Source: Utricularia gibba (lineage: Eukaryota; Streptophyta; Magnoliopsida; Lamiales; Lentibulariaceae). From it: DNA of 64,000 nt. Position numbers and translations under genes: made by a program. Shown piece by piece: positions 13,756 through 26,171 of this stretch (the stretch's first letter is position 1; every line of letters starts with the position of its first letter). The notes beneath the pieces are model-generated. The model was not told the DNA's origin. It saw nothing but the letters and a program-made list of their open reading frames with translations, and ran no database searches. The stretch lies in NCBI GenBank assembly GCA_002189035.1, contig CM007989.1, positions 744,001 through 808,000 on the forward strand, in the 5' to 3' direction.

Positions 13756-16654
13756 TCACTGTAAGGGAAGGGCATTTGGTGGTCGGTGGCCCTTCTTCGC
13801 ATGGATTTCCTTCTGTAGGCTTGTGTACTTGTTGACGCAGTCTTCCGAGTACGAGGCGATATGCCCGAGGAACGCCGCCAAGTTCGCGTGGAAACGATCC
13901 AGAGATGGCAGCCCTTCGTCCGCCGTCGCACGGGAAATTGATGATGATCGACGTGGAAGATGGCCGGCGCCCGTTTTCTTCTCCGGACGGGGGAGAAAGC
14001 GGGAAACCTCAGCAACCAGATCCTTGATGGAGTCGACAACCCCTTGAAAGGGGCAGCCTTCCATGATCTTGACCCACTCAGCACAGATCATGCGCATGGG
14101 AGGGCCGGAGTTTGTAGGAAGATGCCTTTTCCGGTTCCTTCTCTTGGCTGAATTTTCTCGGATGTCAAGGCATTTCAGGAGCCACTTGTCGATCTTGTCG
14201 ATGTAGAGCTTCTGGGAAGCGATCCATTCAGTGAAGGTGGACTGCAAGGAGTTCAGTTCGTTTACGAGATGGATGGCCATTTCTCTCCGGTGATCTCTGT
14301 CCATGGAGAAGGTGGTTTCACCGGAGGGAGGATGAGATACTGATATGATGTGAAATTGAAGCTTGTGGCATTCCATCATCGTCTCCCACATCTTCCTTAA
14401 CCTATGCAACAGCAGGTTCTGATGTCAGTCAGAGATGACATGAAAATTCAGAAAAATGACTCCAAGCAAGCTATGTGTGAGCAGTGGTATCCAAATGAAT
14501 GGAGCAAGAAAAAGAGGCATACCCTTCAATGAGCTCTTCAAGCTGTGGCTGAAGTTCTGAGTCACGAATCTCCTCGATCTTCATTGATATTGATTTGATT
14601 CTATGGATAGCAACACCGATTCTAGAGTGGAGATCCTTGACAAGCGCTCGTGTTTTGTCTGTGTTCAGTCCGCGTGATTCTTCTTGCCGAAGGATTCTAC
14701 ACTTCTGATCAAATATACTCGTGAGTGACCGAGCAGCCTGAAACAAGAGAAACAAGGGGGGGGGGGGGGGGGATTATAAGCCTTCCCATTTGCTGGAATT
14801 AGAGGAACTGAAGAAATCTAAGGAATCTGAAATGGGTAGCAGACAGTATCCATAAAACTGAGATGGGTATGAAGGTTTTAAAACAAATGCAGGAAGCAGT
14901 GATGTAGCATTAATAATTCCAAATGCATCATTTTCCATCTCCTGATGGATTTTTAACTCTAGCCCCACCTTAACTTCATCATAAAGCTTCTTCTCCCATG
15001 CATGAAGCCTATCTAAAGTGGAGGCATGACTACCAGAAGTCATGCAGAAGTTTTCGAAGAGATTATTGCTACTCTCAGGATCAACATAGTCATTAGAGTT
15101 GGAGCCGAGAAGGAAGCGAGATGAAGCAGAACGAGATGAAGCTGTACGGTGCCATCTTAAATACTTGACAGAGTTTTGAGGTGGTTCTATACACAAGAAG
15201 GGAACTCATTAACATCAGAAAGGAAAAACAATGTAAGTGAAAACAAGTTTCAAATCCTACCTTGGGGAACCTCTACTGGATACTTCCCACAACTTAAGCA
15301 TGCTTTTAGTAATAATCTCACGGCTAATCCACCTGCCAAACGAGAGCATGTAAATGATACATTATAATCACCATGGCACTGGAGATATACACATGTCATA
15401 TATACCAGCAGAATTCAACAAAGTGAGATGTTTCAACCAAAATAAATCAAGGATTGTAGCATCAATTATGGAGAAAAGGAGAGATAGAGAGAGCTTACTA
15501 TGACGACCAGATGAAACTGGGCGGAAGTGGAATTTATTTGCTTCCAGCTTCCTAGGAACTTCTTTTCCTGCTTCAGATGCCCTGAAGAAGATCTGTTCAA
15601 TATCCTTCATGCTTGAAACGAAATCCTTAGGAACAAAACTATCTTCAACTTCATTGTATTTCATTGGCGTGATATCCACATCATTCAGTTGTAAATATGC
15701 TAAGGGACTAGCTCTTAATGGTGAAAGACTAGGAGAGATGTGACTGTTTCCATTTGCAAATTTGGTTTCTGATATCATGCTCTGAGGTGATCTCATAACT
15801 GAAGAATCTCCGTTGACTAAGCTTTCTTTTGCTTCATGCTCATTCTCTGGCTCACTTCTAGATTCTGATGCTCTGTTTTTGGAAGCAATTCCCATTGGAT
15901 TAGAATCCAGAGCCTTTTCTTTTGTCCTGTTGACATTATTAAAGCTTCGAACAAGTGTTGATATGGGAGGCTCATCAAACTCATCTTCTGATAACTGAGA
16001 TTCTTCTATTTCTGAGGAGGATAACTTCTTCTCTACATCTTCCGATTCACCGAAATCAGCATCTGCTCTAGCATTTCTAGTCGAATCAAAATTGTGTGAG
16101 GCATTAACAACTTCCTTTTCTTCTTGTGAAGAAAGGTGATTGTCAGCCGGATGGGAGAGGCCAAAATAATCCCATGGTGCAGATTCTGGAGGAACGGACT
16201 GAAATGAAGATTCTTCCAACCCCTTAACTGGTCGAGTTGTGGATGGAGGAGTGGCAGAAGACGGGGATGGCCTAACACCAGAATCAAGCTTTTCTTCAAG
16301 TATAATGGAAGGCTCACTTCTAAATCTTACATGATGTGATTTGAACTCAAAAGAAAAGGTGGACGAAGGTGATGATAGTATGTTTGCAGTTGCATCCACT
16401 TGTGGAGATTGGTATATTGTCTTCTCTGTTAAATGATGCGACACAGGTGTTTCACTTCCCTGAGACTCAGCTTGATCATCAGTTTCCACAAACCTTCTTA
16501 AAGCAGACCCCACGTTCTTCAGTTGCTCTGTATATGAAAGATGTGCTACAGCTAGAGAGCATCTACCATTCAGTGCTTGTTTGATAAGTTTCTTCCTTGT
16601 ACGACAGAGTTCCAGCCCTTTGTCTTCATCCAGTTTAGAATTTGAAGCTCCCAT
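13756..16654 (-). CDS. NRG2-like DUF630/DUF632 protein
   Basis: Five exons: 15499-16654, 15261-15332, 14969-15186, 14523-14737 and 13756-14401, all with GT-AG borders, giving 768 residues. The N-terminus MGASNSKLDEDKGLELCRTRKKLIKQAL is split here as MGASNSKLDE and following; it is DUF630, with Gly2 suited to myristoylation. A long Ser/Glu-rich, probably disordered middle follows. The C-terminal half is DUF632 (LDRLHAWEKKLYDEVK, then RALVKDLHSRIGVAIHRI, then MWETMMECHKLQFHIISV), mostly helical coiled coil. The family includes NITRATE REGULATORY GENE 2 and REL2 of rice; members are often mislabelled bZIP factors. Exon 4 is preceded by an unusually pure C tract in the intron (G on the plus strand, 14756-14772). 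Frame intact. Confidence 0.9.
14756..14772. repeat. 17-base G homopolymer in an intron
   Basis: Seventeen G on the plus strand, so C17 in the transcript of the NRG2-like gene, ending 19 bases before exon 4. It would take the place of part of the polypyrimidine tract. Confidence 0.9.
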
Positions 16655-18654
16655 TACACCAGAGAACTTTCTCCTTTTCTCAGTTTCTAAATGAAAAAGA
16701 GGTCATCCTACACCACCCAAGCAAATCGAATTAGTCAAATAGCAACGATCCAGACCATCATCGGACTTGAAAAGGAAAAAAAACCCAAAAGACGCAAGGA
16801 GAAAAAGGCACGAACAATCAATAACCACAGACCAGATCTATCCATCAAAAAGTAAAGTGATGAGATCAATATGACACCAAAAAAAGAAGGTAAGGGAGGA
16901 TTGAAGTTTGCAATGACTAAACAGAACCAAGTGAAAAATAGTCATCACTAAACCTACAAACAAAACCCAACAAGAAACGAATAACATACACCAAGGCGCC
17001 CAATACCAAAAGACAAACGAAGAGGGAGGATGGCAAAGAGATAAACAGCCCGGAATTCCCCAAGCCAGGTAGCGATTAGAAATCTAAGCTTCCACCGCAA
17101 CCCCACATGAAACAGATCACCAAATTCCAAAGAATCATCACGTAATCAGAAACATCGGCCGCAGCGATTTACCCTTTTTCTATTTCACAGAAACCAAGAT
17201 ACTTACCATACTCAAGGCGGATAAAAAACCCCGTATTGAGTTCAGTGCATACCACGAATTACCAGAGATTTGCAGAGTCCACTATCCCATCCCTAGCCTG
17301 TTATAGAGAGTCGGTGCGTGTCCGCCAGAATCCTCAAACATCGGGCCAACAAGGCCAGTTTGCATGAAGGGGTCAATCAAATGGGGACAAAGTACGTGTT
17401 TGCGGTATGGGCCCTGGGCGAGTCACCATAAACAAATGGAATCCAGCAACGCCATTTTCAGGGTAAAAAGTTCACTCCGTCAAAGTTATTTCTTTCCTAC
17501 CAACGAGATCAAAAAGAGAACGAGGATCAATCTGGAGAAAAGGGCGTCGGTTACACGCAAGTAGGGGCCCCTTCGCCACCCGTCAGCGATCTCCTTCTCG
17601 GCACAACCGGTGAAAGCACTAACCACATGAGATTTTCGCCATCAGTCCTCACTTATCCGCGTAAAAATCTCGACAATTCGCAATCCAGTCGGCAGAGCAA
17701 CTGCACATCGATGTTCTCTGGGTCTTCTTCCGTTGGTATTTTTATTTTTTAACCTTCATATTAGAAGAAATAATATTTTGTTAGCTTCACTTTTTAAAAG
17801 ACTATACTTGAATTATTTTTAATTATAAATATACTCATAATAATGATTAAATTAAAGAAAATATAATTAAAAAATAGTATCTAAACTTGTTTACGAACAT
17901 ACGAGATATGTAATTAAATAAAATGATTCTTTTAATTTTATACAATAATTTTTTCTTAGAAACACACTATATCGGATAAGATAAACATGTATCGTAATAT
18001 TTGATATCAGAATTAAACCCATAGACGCATCAATAGTGATACGAAGGGTCACTCAACAAGAATATTGAGTGTTTACGTGAGAGAAAATTTATGTACTAAT
18101 ATGTTACATTAATTAGAATAAAAGAAAGAATATGTTTAAATATAAGAATTATTTTAATTCTTTATGAGATATTTTTTTTAAAAAAAATATAAAATCATAA
18201 GAATTGATTAATTAAAATGAATAATATTATACAAGAATCATTCAGCAAATGTTCACAATTTACCTTCATATTCAAAATCCTAGCCATGAATCACAATAAT
18301 TATAGTAAATAAGCATATTAATATAATGAAATACATTTTAAGTTTGAAATCAAGAGAAGAGAAATAAGAATTTAGAATTTAGTCCTCGAAGAATATGTAA
18401 TTTCCAAATTTAGGACTTTAGGGGTTGATGCCTGAATCATTTAGGTCAGAGGTTCAATAAGCCGCCTGGTCATCGAGATAATGGAGACCAGGACCATTAC
18501 AAGGAACGATAATTTGTAGCAGGCACCGGAAAAGTAGAACGCTGATTGAATACACGTCTTGAACGCCGTTAATACGCCGCCGCCGGAGCCTGAAAACCCA
18601 ATCCATAATACAAGCCCCTCCCTCCTGCTCTACGCTGTCGAATCGATTCCACCA
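16655..18654. other. Intergenic: NRG2-like leader, AT-rich core, LTPG promoter
   Basis: Positions 16655-17340 are moderately GC-rich and probably hold the leader of the NRG2-like gene, perhaps with a leader intron; exact ends cannot be set. Positions 17740-18430 are AT-rich with no coding signal. The last 200 bases are the promoter and leader of the lipid-transfer gene. Confidence 0.4.
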
Positions 18655-19409
18655 ATGAGACCGCCACACAGCTCTACCGCTCTCGTCGTTGCGGTCGCCG
18701 TCGCCGTTCTACTGGGCTCCGCCGCGACGTCCCTTGTTTCAGCCCAAGCGCCGCCGCCGCTACCTGATTGCTTTCAGGCTCTGGTGAATTTGTCTGACTG
18801 CCTGTCTTTCTTCGAGAGAGGAAGTAAACTTGCACAGCCGGACCCTGGGTGCTGCCCGGGGCTGTCGAGTATGGTGAATACGCAGCCGCATTGCTTCTGT
18901 AAGCTGCTCGGCGGCGGAAACGGCGAGATTCAGATGCCGATCGATTCCGCCAGGGCCCGTGGTCTTCCGGCGACATGCCACGTCAGCGGTTCTGTAAGCA
19001 ACTGTGCCGGTGAGTAAATTATGATAATATTTCACGAAAAGGTTTCAAAAACTCTCATGCTGACGTCATTAAAAAGTATTTGCTTTTTTCAAGGGCATAA
19101 AAATATTTTTCAAAAAATATCCAGTGAAAAAAGGGAATATCATAATTCTTTTTCTTGGAAAACTGCTTAGGCCAAGGTGCTGCTGCTCCGGTGGGTGAAG
19201 GCCCAGGTGCTCCGCCAAGGGCAATGGATGGGACGCAGGGCGATGAGTCTTCTGCAAATACTCCGTCGGTTGCTCCATCGTCTGTACCAGGTTCTCCGGC
19301 TGGTGAAGACACTTCGTTCGCCGGAGTCTCTAGATATTTTCCGATCAACCTCCGAGTCCTCATCGGAACATCAACTCTTGTGTTATCCTACTTGTTTCTT
19401 CTGAGTTGA
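18655..19409 (+). CDS. GPI-anchored non-specific lipid-transfer protein (LTPG type)
   Basis: Two exons, 18655-19009 and 19171-19409, 197 residues. The start is the ATG at 18655, giving a signal peptide (STALVVAVAVAVLLGSAATS, cleaved near AQA). An upstream in-frame ATG at 18559 would put a Pro-rich extension before the signal and is less likely. The eight-cysteine pattern of LTPs is complete: DC, DC, CC, CFC, TC and NC in order. A Pro/Ser/Ala-rich linker follows, then a hydrophobic tail (VLIGTSTLVLSYLFLLS) typical of GPI attachment. Such proteins carry cuticular lipids at the cell surface. The intron falls just after the last cysteine, a usual place in this family. Confidence 0.92.
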
Positions 19410-19639
19410 GAATCTGGTCTGTCGGTTGTATTGACAGTTATGAATTTTTAGAATTCATTGAATATCGATTTTTGTTTGAAAAATGATTTTTACAGTCAAA
19501 ATCGCAAACCCTCAGCAGATTAGGGTTGGCACTTCCTAAACCATGGAAATTTTCAATAAAAAACAAATCTTTACGGTTTTGGGATGACCCGAGCGATTCC
19601 CACTATAATACGTTGATGCGCCATCCCGCAAAAGTATCA

Positions 19640-22255
19640 ATGGATTTTCAGATTGTCGTGCTGGCTGGCGGGTTTTCGAAAACCCTGCTGCCCCTCGTTT
19701 CCAAGGTGTCTCTTCAGTCTTCTGGTTCTCCTAAAGCTGTGGAAGTCTGTGAATGTGTTTCAAGAACTGTACCTTTTACGCGCAGGATTTACCCAAGGCG
19801 CTATTGCCCGTTGCGGATCGACCTGTTCTGTCGTTTGTTTTGGAGCTTCTGGAGCAGAATGGTATAAAGGATGCTATCGTGGTGAGCCTGAGTTTCTGTT
19901 TGCGCTTTTTCGCTGTTTCTATGGTATTCGCGGAGGGGATTGACGGTGCGTGGGTAGGTTGTGGAAGGCGAGACCGCTGCCCTTTTGATCAGTTCTTGGA
20001 TTTCAAGAGCTTTTGGGGATCGATTAAACATTGAGGTACATCATTACCCATGCCTTCTCTGCTTATTGCTTGGTATTTTTCATTAGTTACTCTGATTCTG
20101 CATTGCGGATCCCCGGGTAGTTTTATGGAGCATGTTTAGTTTAGGGCACCAGCCTTGATTAAAAACTGGGTTTCATTCCTGGTATACTTGCGTGGTTGGA
20201 GCCAAACGAAAACCGGGTGAGCTTGAAATGTGGCATTGCAGCCTTGCTTTTCTAAGCAGAAGATTGTTTTAGGCTGCCCTGGATTTGGATCATGCCTTCA
20301 TTTTTTCTGTGAAGCCAAAAAATGAACCTGTGCTAGCATGAGATTTGTGAACTGAACTCAAGAAAACTTACTGTTCTGGTTGCTTTCTTTAAGTCATGGT
20401 ATTGACTTGCTACAGGTCATCGCAGTTCCTGACGATGTTGGTACAGCTGGTGCTATCAGAGAAATAGGTCATCGCTTGACTGCAAAAGATATCTTGGTTT
20501 GTACACCACCCATAATCAGGGTTACTATTGACGTTTTGCAGCAGCTATAATCTTCTAGTTCACAGGTTGTAAGTGGTGATTTGGTAACTGAAATTCCTCT
20601 GGGAGCTGTAGCAGCTGTTCACAGACGGCATGATGCCATGGTCACTGCCATGCTCTGCTCTGTTCCAGTCAGTGGACCATTAGATTCAGGTGCTTCCAGT
20701 GCCAAGGATAAAGGAAAGAAAGCAGGGCGTGTTAATGTCATAGGCCTGGATCCAACTAAAACTTTTTTGGTGCATATAGCAGCAGGTAAGATGTTTGTGT
20801 TCATGCATGCACATTGTGCTCTGCTAAATGATATTCAACATGGTGGTAGGAGTTGAAGCTGAGAAAGACATTCGTATACAGAAGAGCATTCTTCGTGCTT
20901 TTGGCCAGGTGAAGTGTTCCAGCTGCTTCTCTTAAAGAATACGCCTTCAATATTTGTTTCTTAATGTCTATTTTTACCTGAAATTGTGTTGTATAGATGG
21001 AAATTCGTTCAGATCTCATGGATGCTCATTTGTACGCATTTAAGAGGTCTGAATCTCCACTCTAACATGATCTCAAGTGCCTCTTAGTGGGATATTTTAC
21101 TGATCTTTTCACCTCCAGGCCTGCTCTGGTAGATGTCCTAAGTCAAAACCAAAAGTTTCACAGTTTGAGGCGGGATGTGTTGCCTTATCTAGTTCAGACC
21201 CAACTGGTGAGTTTTTTTTGTGTGGGGAATCCAGCATCATAATCCTCAGCTTCTGCTGAATAGTGTATATGATGCAGAAATCTCCGTTGTATGTAAACGG
21301 ATCACCATCAGAAGAAAATGGAAACGACAAGGATGCCCTCCAAATCCAGAAAAGTTTGTTTTCTCAACTTCAAAATGCATCTGCACCTACTGAATCCTAT
21401 CCATCACACATCCTGTCCCACCCCATTCTCAAGCAAACTCACAAGTGCGTTGTTTACATCCCCAATAAGAGCAAGTACTGTGCTCGCCTCAATTCAGTTC
21501 AGGCATTCAGTGACATCAATCGAGATGTATGTGCTATACTTCACTTTAATCTTATCTTCACATTGACCTGATCTTCTTGAACACTAAGTATTCATTTCTC
21601 AAATTTTACCACTGCAGGTAGTGGGAGATGCTAATCACCTGTTGGGCTACGCCCTCTCTTCCCATAACAACATAGTTGATTCTTCTGTCATACTAGGATC
21701 CAAGACCACAGTGAGTGCTAGACATTTTTTTGATCCAGTTTACTCTAAATGTTCGTTGCGGTATTATACAACGCATTGCGTGATCTAAGTCATATACAAC
21801 ATTTTCGCATTGTTTGATCTCATATCTGCATCAGGAGTGTATGCCATTCTCCAATGCGCCACTCTCATCATTCAAATGATCTGTTGTTTAGGTTGGACCC
21901 CAATGCATGGTAAGAGAAGGCTCTGAAATGGGAGATAAATGCAGTGTTAAGAAGTCGATCATCGGCCGCCATTGCCGAATAGGTTCAAATGTGAAGGTAC
22001 CCAGAACCCCCTCCCTCTGTAGCATGCTGAGTTGAAGCCCAGTCTTACTCATGCCCTTCTCTGCAGATCTCAAACTCCATTATAATGAACCATGTGAGCA
22101 TCGGAGACGGCTGCAGCGTGCAAGGATCCATCATCTGCAGCAACGTGCAGATTCAGGAGCGGGCCTCCTTGAAAGACTGTCAGGTAGGCGCTGGCTATGT
22201 CGTCACTGCAGGTGGAGACTACAAGGGAGAATCGTTGGCCAAGAAAGAAAAGTAA
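19640..22255 (+). CDS. Translation initiation factor eIF2B subunit gamma
   Basis: Part of the catalytic subcomplex of eIF2B, which exchanges GDP for GTP on eIF2. Twelve exons: 19640-19705, 19786-19881, 19958-20035, 20416-20496, 20566-20785, 20850-20908, 20997-21046, 21119-21206, 21278-21526, 21618-21710, 21892-21996 and 22067-22255; total 457 residues, frame intact. The N-terminal nucleotidyltransferase-like domain opens MDFQIVVLAGG and continues DLPKALLPVADRPVLS. The C-terminal part is a left-handed beta helix of hexapeptide repeats (VGPQCMVREGSEMGDKCSV, then ISNSIIMNHVSIGDGC). An in-frame ATG at 19616 would add eight residues. The first exon is only 22 codons. The gene starts 230 bp after the stop of the lipid-transfer gene, in the same direction. 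Confidence 0.96.
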
Positions 22256-23310
22256 ATGGTTTGGATCTAAAGGAAAGTGTGTTTTGGGAGAGATGCGGGT
22301 GCTCAACAATCAAACGCTGTGAGCAGGACCAAGTTCAGTTTGGTAGTCGAGTTGAAGCTCATTGAGTAGTAGTCTTTTCTATTTGTTGGAGAAATAAAAT
22401 ATTTTTAAAAAATATGATGACAATATTTTTCATTTACAAAAATGAACCTGTGGATGTTATAATTTTTCGAAAAATATATTTTTAAAAAAGTTTAAAACTT
22501 AGTTTTTAAAGTTTTTTAAAATTTAACTTTAGAAATAAAATTGTTCTTATTTGATTATAATAATTTTTATTGTTGTTTAAAACATAAATTGTAATTCTTA
22601 GCCTATAATTTGAAGTTTTGTTTAAGATTATATATAATAAAATTAATTTTAAAATTATATTAAGAGAATTAATTTAAATTGAAAAATTGTTTTATAAAGT
22701 TTAATAAAATAAAATATATATTTTAAATTTTAATATTAAATTATCATATAATTATATATTATGATATAAATGTATATTTAGAATAGATAAAAATTAAATA
22801 GTGTAATTTTTATAATTAATTTATTATTTAATCATTAAAACATATATTCAATTGCATAATCAAATTTTTTATTTTATTACAAAATAATTATATATTAAAA
22901 TTTTCAAAATTAAGCATAATCAATTCATAAAATTATGAATACGTAACATACCTTATGTAAAAATGATTCAAATAAAATATTGAGTTTTTGCAATTCCATA
23001 TAAATAAGAAATACTTCTAAATTTATGTTATTTTTAAAATATAAATTATTTACATTTAATAATAAAATGATTTTTTAACAATTTTTTCAGAAGTAAAAAT
23101 AATTTTAGATGGATAGTAATTTTATTTTATTTTTATCAATGAGACATTAAAAAATTATATTTTTGAGGCATGTGTTTTTTTAATTATTTTTTTGGTGGAT
23201 GAGGGCATGAGGCTCATACATTTTAGTGGTGAAAAGCCATTCACAAATTTGGAAGCCCTAATCCAGGAGTGGTTTGGGTTCCATTTTCCAGCCTTGCGTT
23301 TCCCTGCCTC
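22256..23310. other. AT-rich intergenic stretch
   Basis: About 22390-23200 is extremely AT-rich with poly-A/T runs and no coding signal. I see no inverted repeats or target-site duplications that would mark a mobile element, though ancient ones could be hidden. Confidence 0.5.
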
Positions 23311-23319
23311 CCTCTCTCT

Positions 23320-23332
23320 CTATTTATATAAG
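23320..23332 (+). promoter_or_regulatory. TATA box of the UBA-domain gene
   Basis: The string TATTTATATAAG follows directly after a CT-rich patch (CCTCCCTCTCTCTC), the usual plant arrangement of Y-patch and TATA box. Transcription would start near 23355-23365. Confidence 0.55.
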
Positions 23333-23465
23333 CTCTCGGCATTGACAACCTTCGATCTCTTTTATGTTATGCACACATTTTCTCTGCTGCGCGATTTCCC
23401 GAATTTCCAATTTCAAACCGCATCGCAAGCGGAAGCGTTTTCGCTCGCTGGTCGATCTGTTTTAG

Positions 23466-23988
23466 GTGAGGGCGTGGCGTCTTTGTTTTGTTTTTTTATG
23501 GCTATGTTGGCGCCTGAGTTCTTGATGAACATGACGTGATGTTTGGATTCGAAAAACTGGGGTGGGGTTTGTTGGGTTATTGGATACTATGATCTTCTGA
23601 TGCGCATCTCGTTTCTCCTACAGCGGTTTTTTTTTTTTTTTTTGTGAAAGATGTTCTCTTGTGATGTGTGATTCGTGCTAAATTTTATATTTTATTTGAA
23701 GAATCTTTCCCATGGTCGTGGGTCGATAATCTTTCGTAGAGAACTAGGTGAATGTCCTGGAATCTGATCTCTAAGGATTTGCAATATCCGCTGGATTCGT
23801 CAAGTGCAGTTTTTTTTTTGTTCTCATTTTACATGTAACTTTTGTGTGATATTATGTATCAGGTTATCGAGGACTCAATCCTGGAGTCCTGACTTTCGTT
23901 ACCGCTTAATGCATTTTCAACTTTTGATCGGTTTACGGTACCTCTCAAAATTTCCTAACATGATTAGGCATGTTTTTTTCTTGTGTAG
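23466..23988 (+). other. Probable intron in the 5' leader of the UBA-domain gene
   Basis: A strong donor (TTTAG|GTGAGG) at 23466 and a pyrimidine-rich acceptor (TTCTTGTGTAG) ending at 23988 frame about 520 bp of T-rich sequence just before the start codon at 24018. Large leader introns are common in plants. It is inferred from splice signals only. Confidence 0.5.
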
Positions 23989-24017
23989 CGAGAAACATAA
24001 CCCAAGGTGTGGACGTC

Positions 24018-25913
24018 ATGTCTCCAGCATCGAATTCGAAATCAAAGGACAAAAAAAATTCCAGAGTCCCTGTGAGGTCTACTATTGGGATCCTGGAAAA
24101 TGGGTACAGTCCTCTATCAGAAGCTTTCCATACGTTGAAAAGCATATCAGTCTCTTCTCCCACTCCTCGTCATGTGAATGGTCGATTCCGTAACATAGAT
24201 GATGCAGAAGATCATAATGGGAATTTTGTGGGTGCTGGGATTGAATATGATACTGTTTCCAACAATGGTAGTTGGTCTGGCGAATCAGATGACACTAAAG
24301 AGAGTAAAGAGAAAGCATCCCCACCCTCACATCAGGAATCTATCCCAGGAGCTGACAATGACAAGAGAGAAAAAACACGCCTTAAGAATGAGAGGAAGCA
24401 TCAGAGACAAAAGGAGAGACGAGCTCAGGAACTACATGAGCGATGCAGTGGTTATCTCATGTCAAGGAAACTCGAAGCCGTAGCTCAGCAACTCGTGGCA
24501 ATGGGTTTTTCTCCAGAACGAGCAACAATGGCCCTGATTATGAATGATGGTAAGGTAGAGGAATCAGTGGCATGGCTTTTTGAAGGTGCTGAAGAGGGCA
24601 AGCACACAGAGCATAATCTAGACTACGGGGGGAATTTGAAAATTGATATATCAGAAGAGCTTGCAAAAATCACAGATTTGGAAATAAGATACAATGTTTG
24701 CAAGCAGGAAGTTGAGAGAGCTATAGTTGCTTGTGATGGTGATATTGAAAAGGCTGAAGAAATGTTGAAAGTAACAAAGCAGGAGCACAATGCTGCTCTT
24801 CCAAAATCTGAAGAAACTGGTGATCATGCTAATGTGACCGACAGTAAGCCAATTAAATCAATAAGCCAGAACGCAGGGAGCATACAGTCAAAAGTTCCAC
24901 CATCTACCACCATACTACAGAAAAGGGATAAAAAGGATTTCAATTATACCAAAGTTGCCATTATTACGGGGAGTTCAGTTGATCCTGGTTCAAAGGGTGG
25001 TATGCAAGCATTGACAAAACCACCTCCTAAAATGGATTCGTTCACGTTGCATCAGAGTACTCTCTCCACAGATAGAACATGGTCCAGTTCAGGGTCTTCT
25101 TCTGTTTCCTATTCAGAGCCACCTTCTGTACGTGCTTCAGCTGTTGCATCAAACATTGAAGCTCATCAGCTGGCGGTAGGAGATGATATGAAAAATGTAC
25201 AGCTTGGGTCTATGAGAGAACCAATTATTATGCAACGACCCCCATCTCTCACCGCAAAGCAGACCCCTAGCGTGAGTGCTGGCTCCACTCCTTTTGGGGC
25301 AACTATGGGTTGGAAGCATCCTGGTAGCATCGATTTAATGAAGTCCAGTGGGTTGGTTTCACCTATTGCCGTCTCTGCAAGCCTTCGCCCAGGTAATGAT
25401 AATCCACTTTCATCGCACAACCATCAGCGTCAGGAGCAGTTGCCCAACAGTATCCCAAGTGAATTTTCTAGCCAGCCCATCAGCTTGTCGAACTGGGAAG
25501 GTGCCTCGCCAACATTGTCGGCAGTATCATCTCTTGGACTTTTTTCCAGGCTTGGTGCCACTGGTGCGTCAGGCTCATCATCTCTGGTAGACTGGAATAC
25601 AGGCAGTTCAGTGTTGCAGTTAGATTACTTCGACATAGACTGGACTTTGGACCTGAGGTTGTTGGCACCAAGGTCCAGCGGGTTGTGGACGGGTGTGAAT
25701 TACTCTTCTCGAGCTATTTATCCCAAAATGGAGACATTTGCATATGGTTTGGGTATGAAGTCCAACATGAAACCAGTCCCAACGACGCCATTTTCTGTAT
25801 TGCCAGAGCGAGGAGCACCTGATCCTGTTGGCTCCAATGAACGACGGGCTTCCCCATTTGAAGACAATGCCTTGAGCTTTTCTAGACAGTTCGTTTCATT
25901 TCCTTCGCTGTAA
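24018..25913 (+). CDS. UBA-domain protein (UBA/TS-N type)
   Basis: Intronless coding region of 631 residues from the ATG at 24018 (MSPASNSKSKDKK). A longer in-frame start at 23970 lies inside the likely leader intron. A basic, charged stretch (NDKREKTRLKNERKHQRQKE, about residues 115-135) precedes a UBA domain (LEAVAQQLVAMGFSPERATM to EESVAWLFEG). A second UBA-like helix bundle follows (CKQEVERAIVACDGDIEKAE). The rest is Ser/Pro-rich and probably disordered, ending in a conserved tail FSRQFVSFPSL. UBA domains bind ubiquitin; plant members of this family are annotated as ubiquitin-associated/EF1B proteins with no firm function. Frame intact. Confidence 0.85.
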   Translation: MSPASNSKSKDKKNSRVPVRSTIGILENGYSPLSEAFHTLKSISVSSPTPRHVNGRFRNIDDAEDHNGNFVGAGIEYDTVSNNGSWSGESDDTKESKEKASPPSHQESIPGADNDKREKTRLKNERKHQRQKERRAQELHERCSGYLMSRKLEAVAQQLVAMGFSPERATMALIMNDGKVEESVAWLFEGAEEGKHTEHNLDYGGNLKIDISEELAKITDLEIRYNVCKQEVERAIVACDGDIEKAEEMLKVTKQEHNAALPKSEETGDHANVTDSKPIKSISQNAGSIQSKVPPSTTILQKRDKKDFNYTKVAIITGSSVDPGSKGGMQALTKPPPKMDSFTLHQSTLSTDRTWSSSGSSSVSYSEPPSVRASAVASNIEAHQLAVGDDMKNVQLGSMREPIIMQRPPSLTAKQTPSVSAGSTPFGATMGWKHPGSIDLMKSSGLVSPIAVSASLRPGNDNPLSSHNHQRQEQLPNSIPSEFSSQPISLSNWEGASPTLSAVSSLGLFSRLGATGASGSSSLVDWNTGSSVLQLDYFDIDWTLDLRLLAPRSSGLWTGVNYSSRAIYPKMETFAYGLGMKSNMKPVPTTPFSVLPERGAPDPVGSNERRASPFEDNALSFSRQFVSFPSL

Positions 25914-26171
25914 GAGATGGCACAGCCCGTCTCGCTCTCAAACATGTCCTAGAATAAGCATGATGTGAACAAAAAGAAGGTTTCTTGCAAAATCCTCTTG
26001 CTGTCTTGGTCGTTTACCAGTGTCTTGAGCGATCCAATCTTACAGGAAAAGCGCGAATGATGAGTAAATCATGGGTTGCAACGTAAGTGATCAACATGCA
26101 TCCTTCTTTTTACTGTGTAACACGAATGCTAATGGTGGTCGAGAAGTAAACACTATTTTTTTCGGACCCAT

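Noticed and set aside
22380-23200. Possible mobile element in AT-rich spacer
   Set aside because: No terminal inverted repeats, long terminal repeats, target duplications or transposase remnants could be seen.
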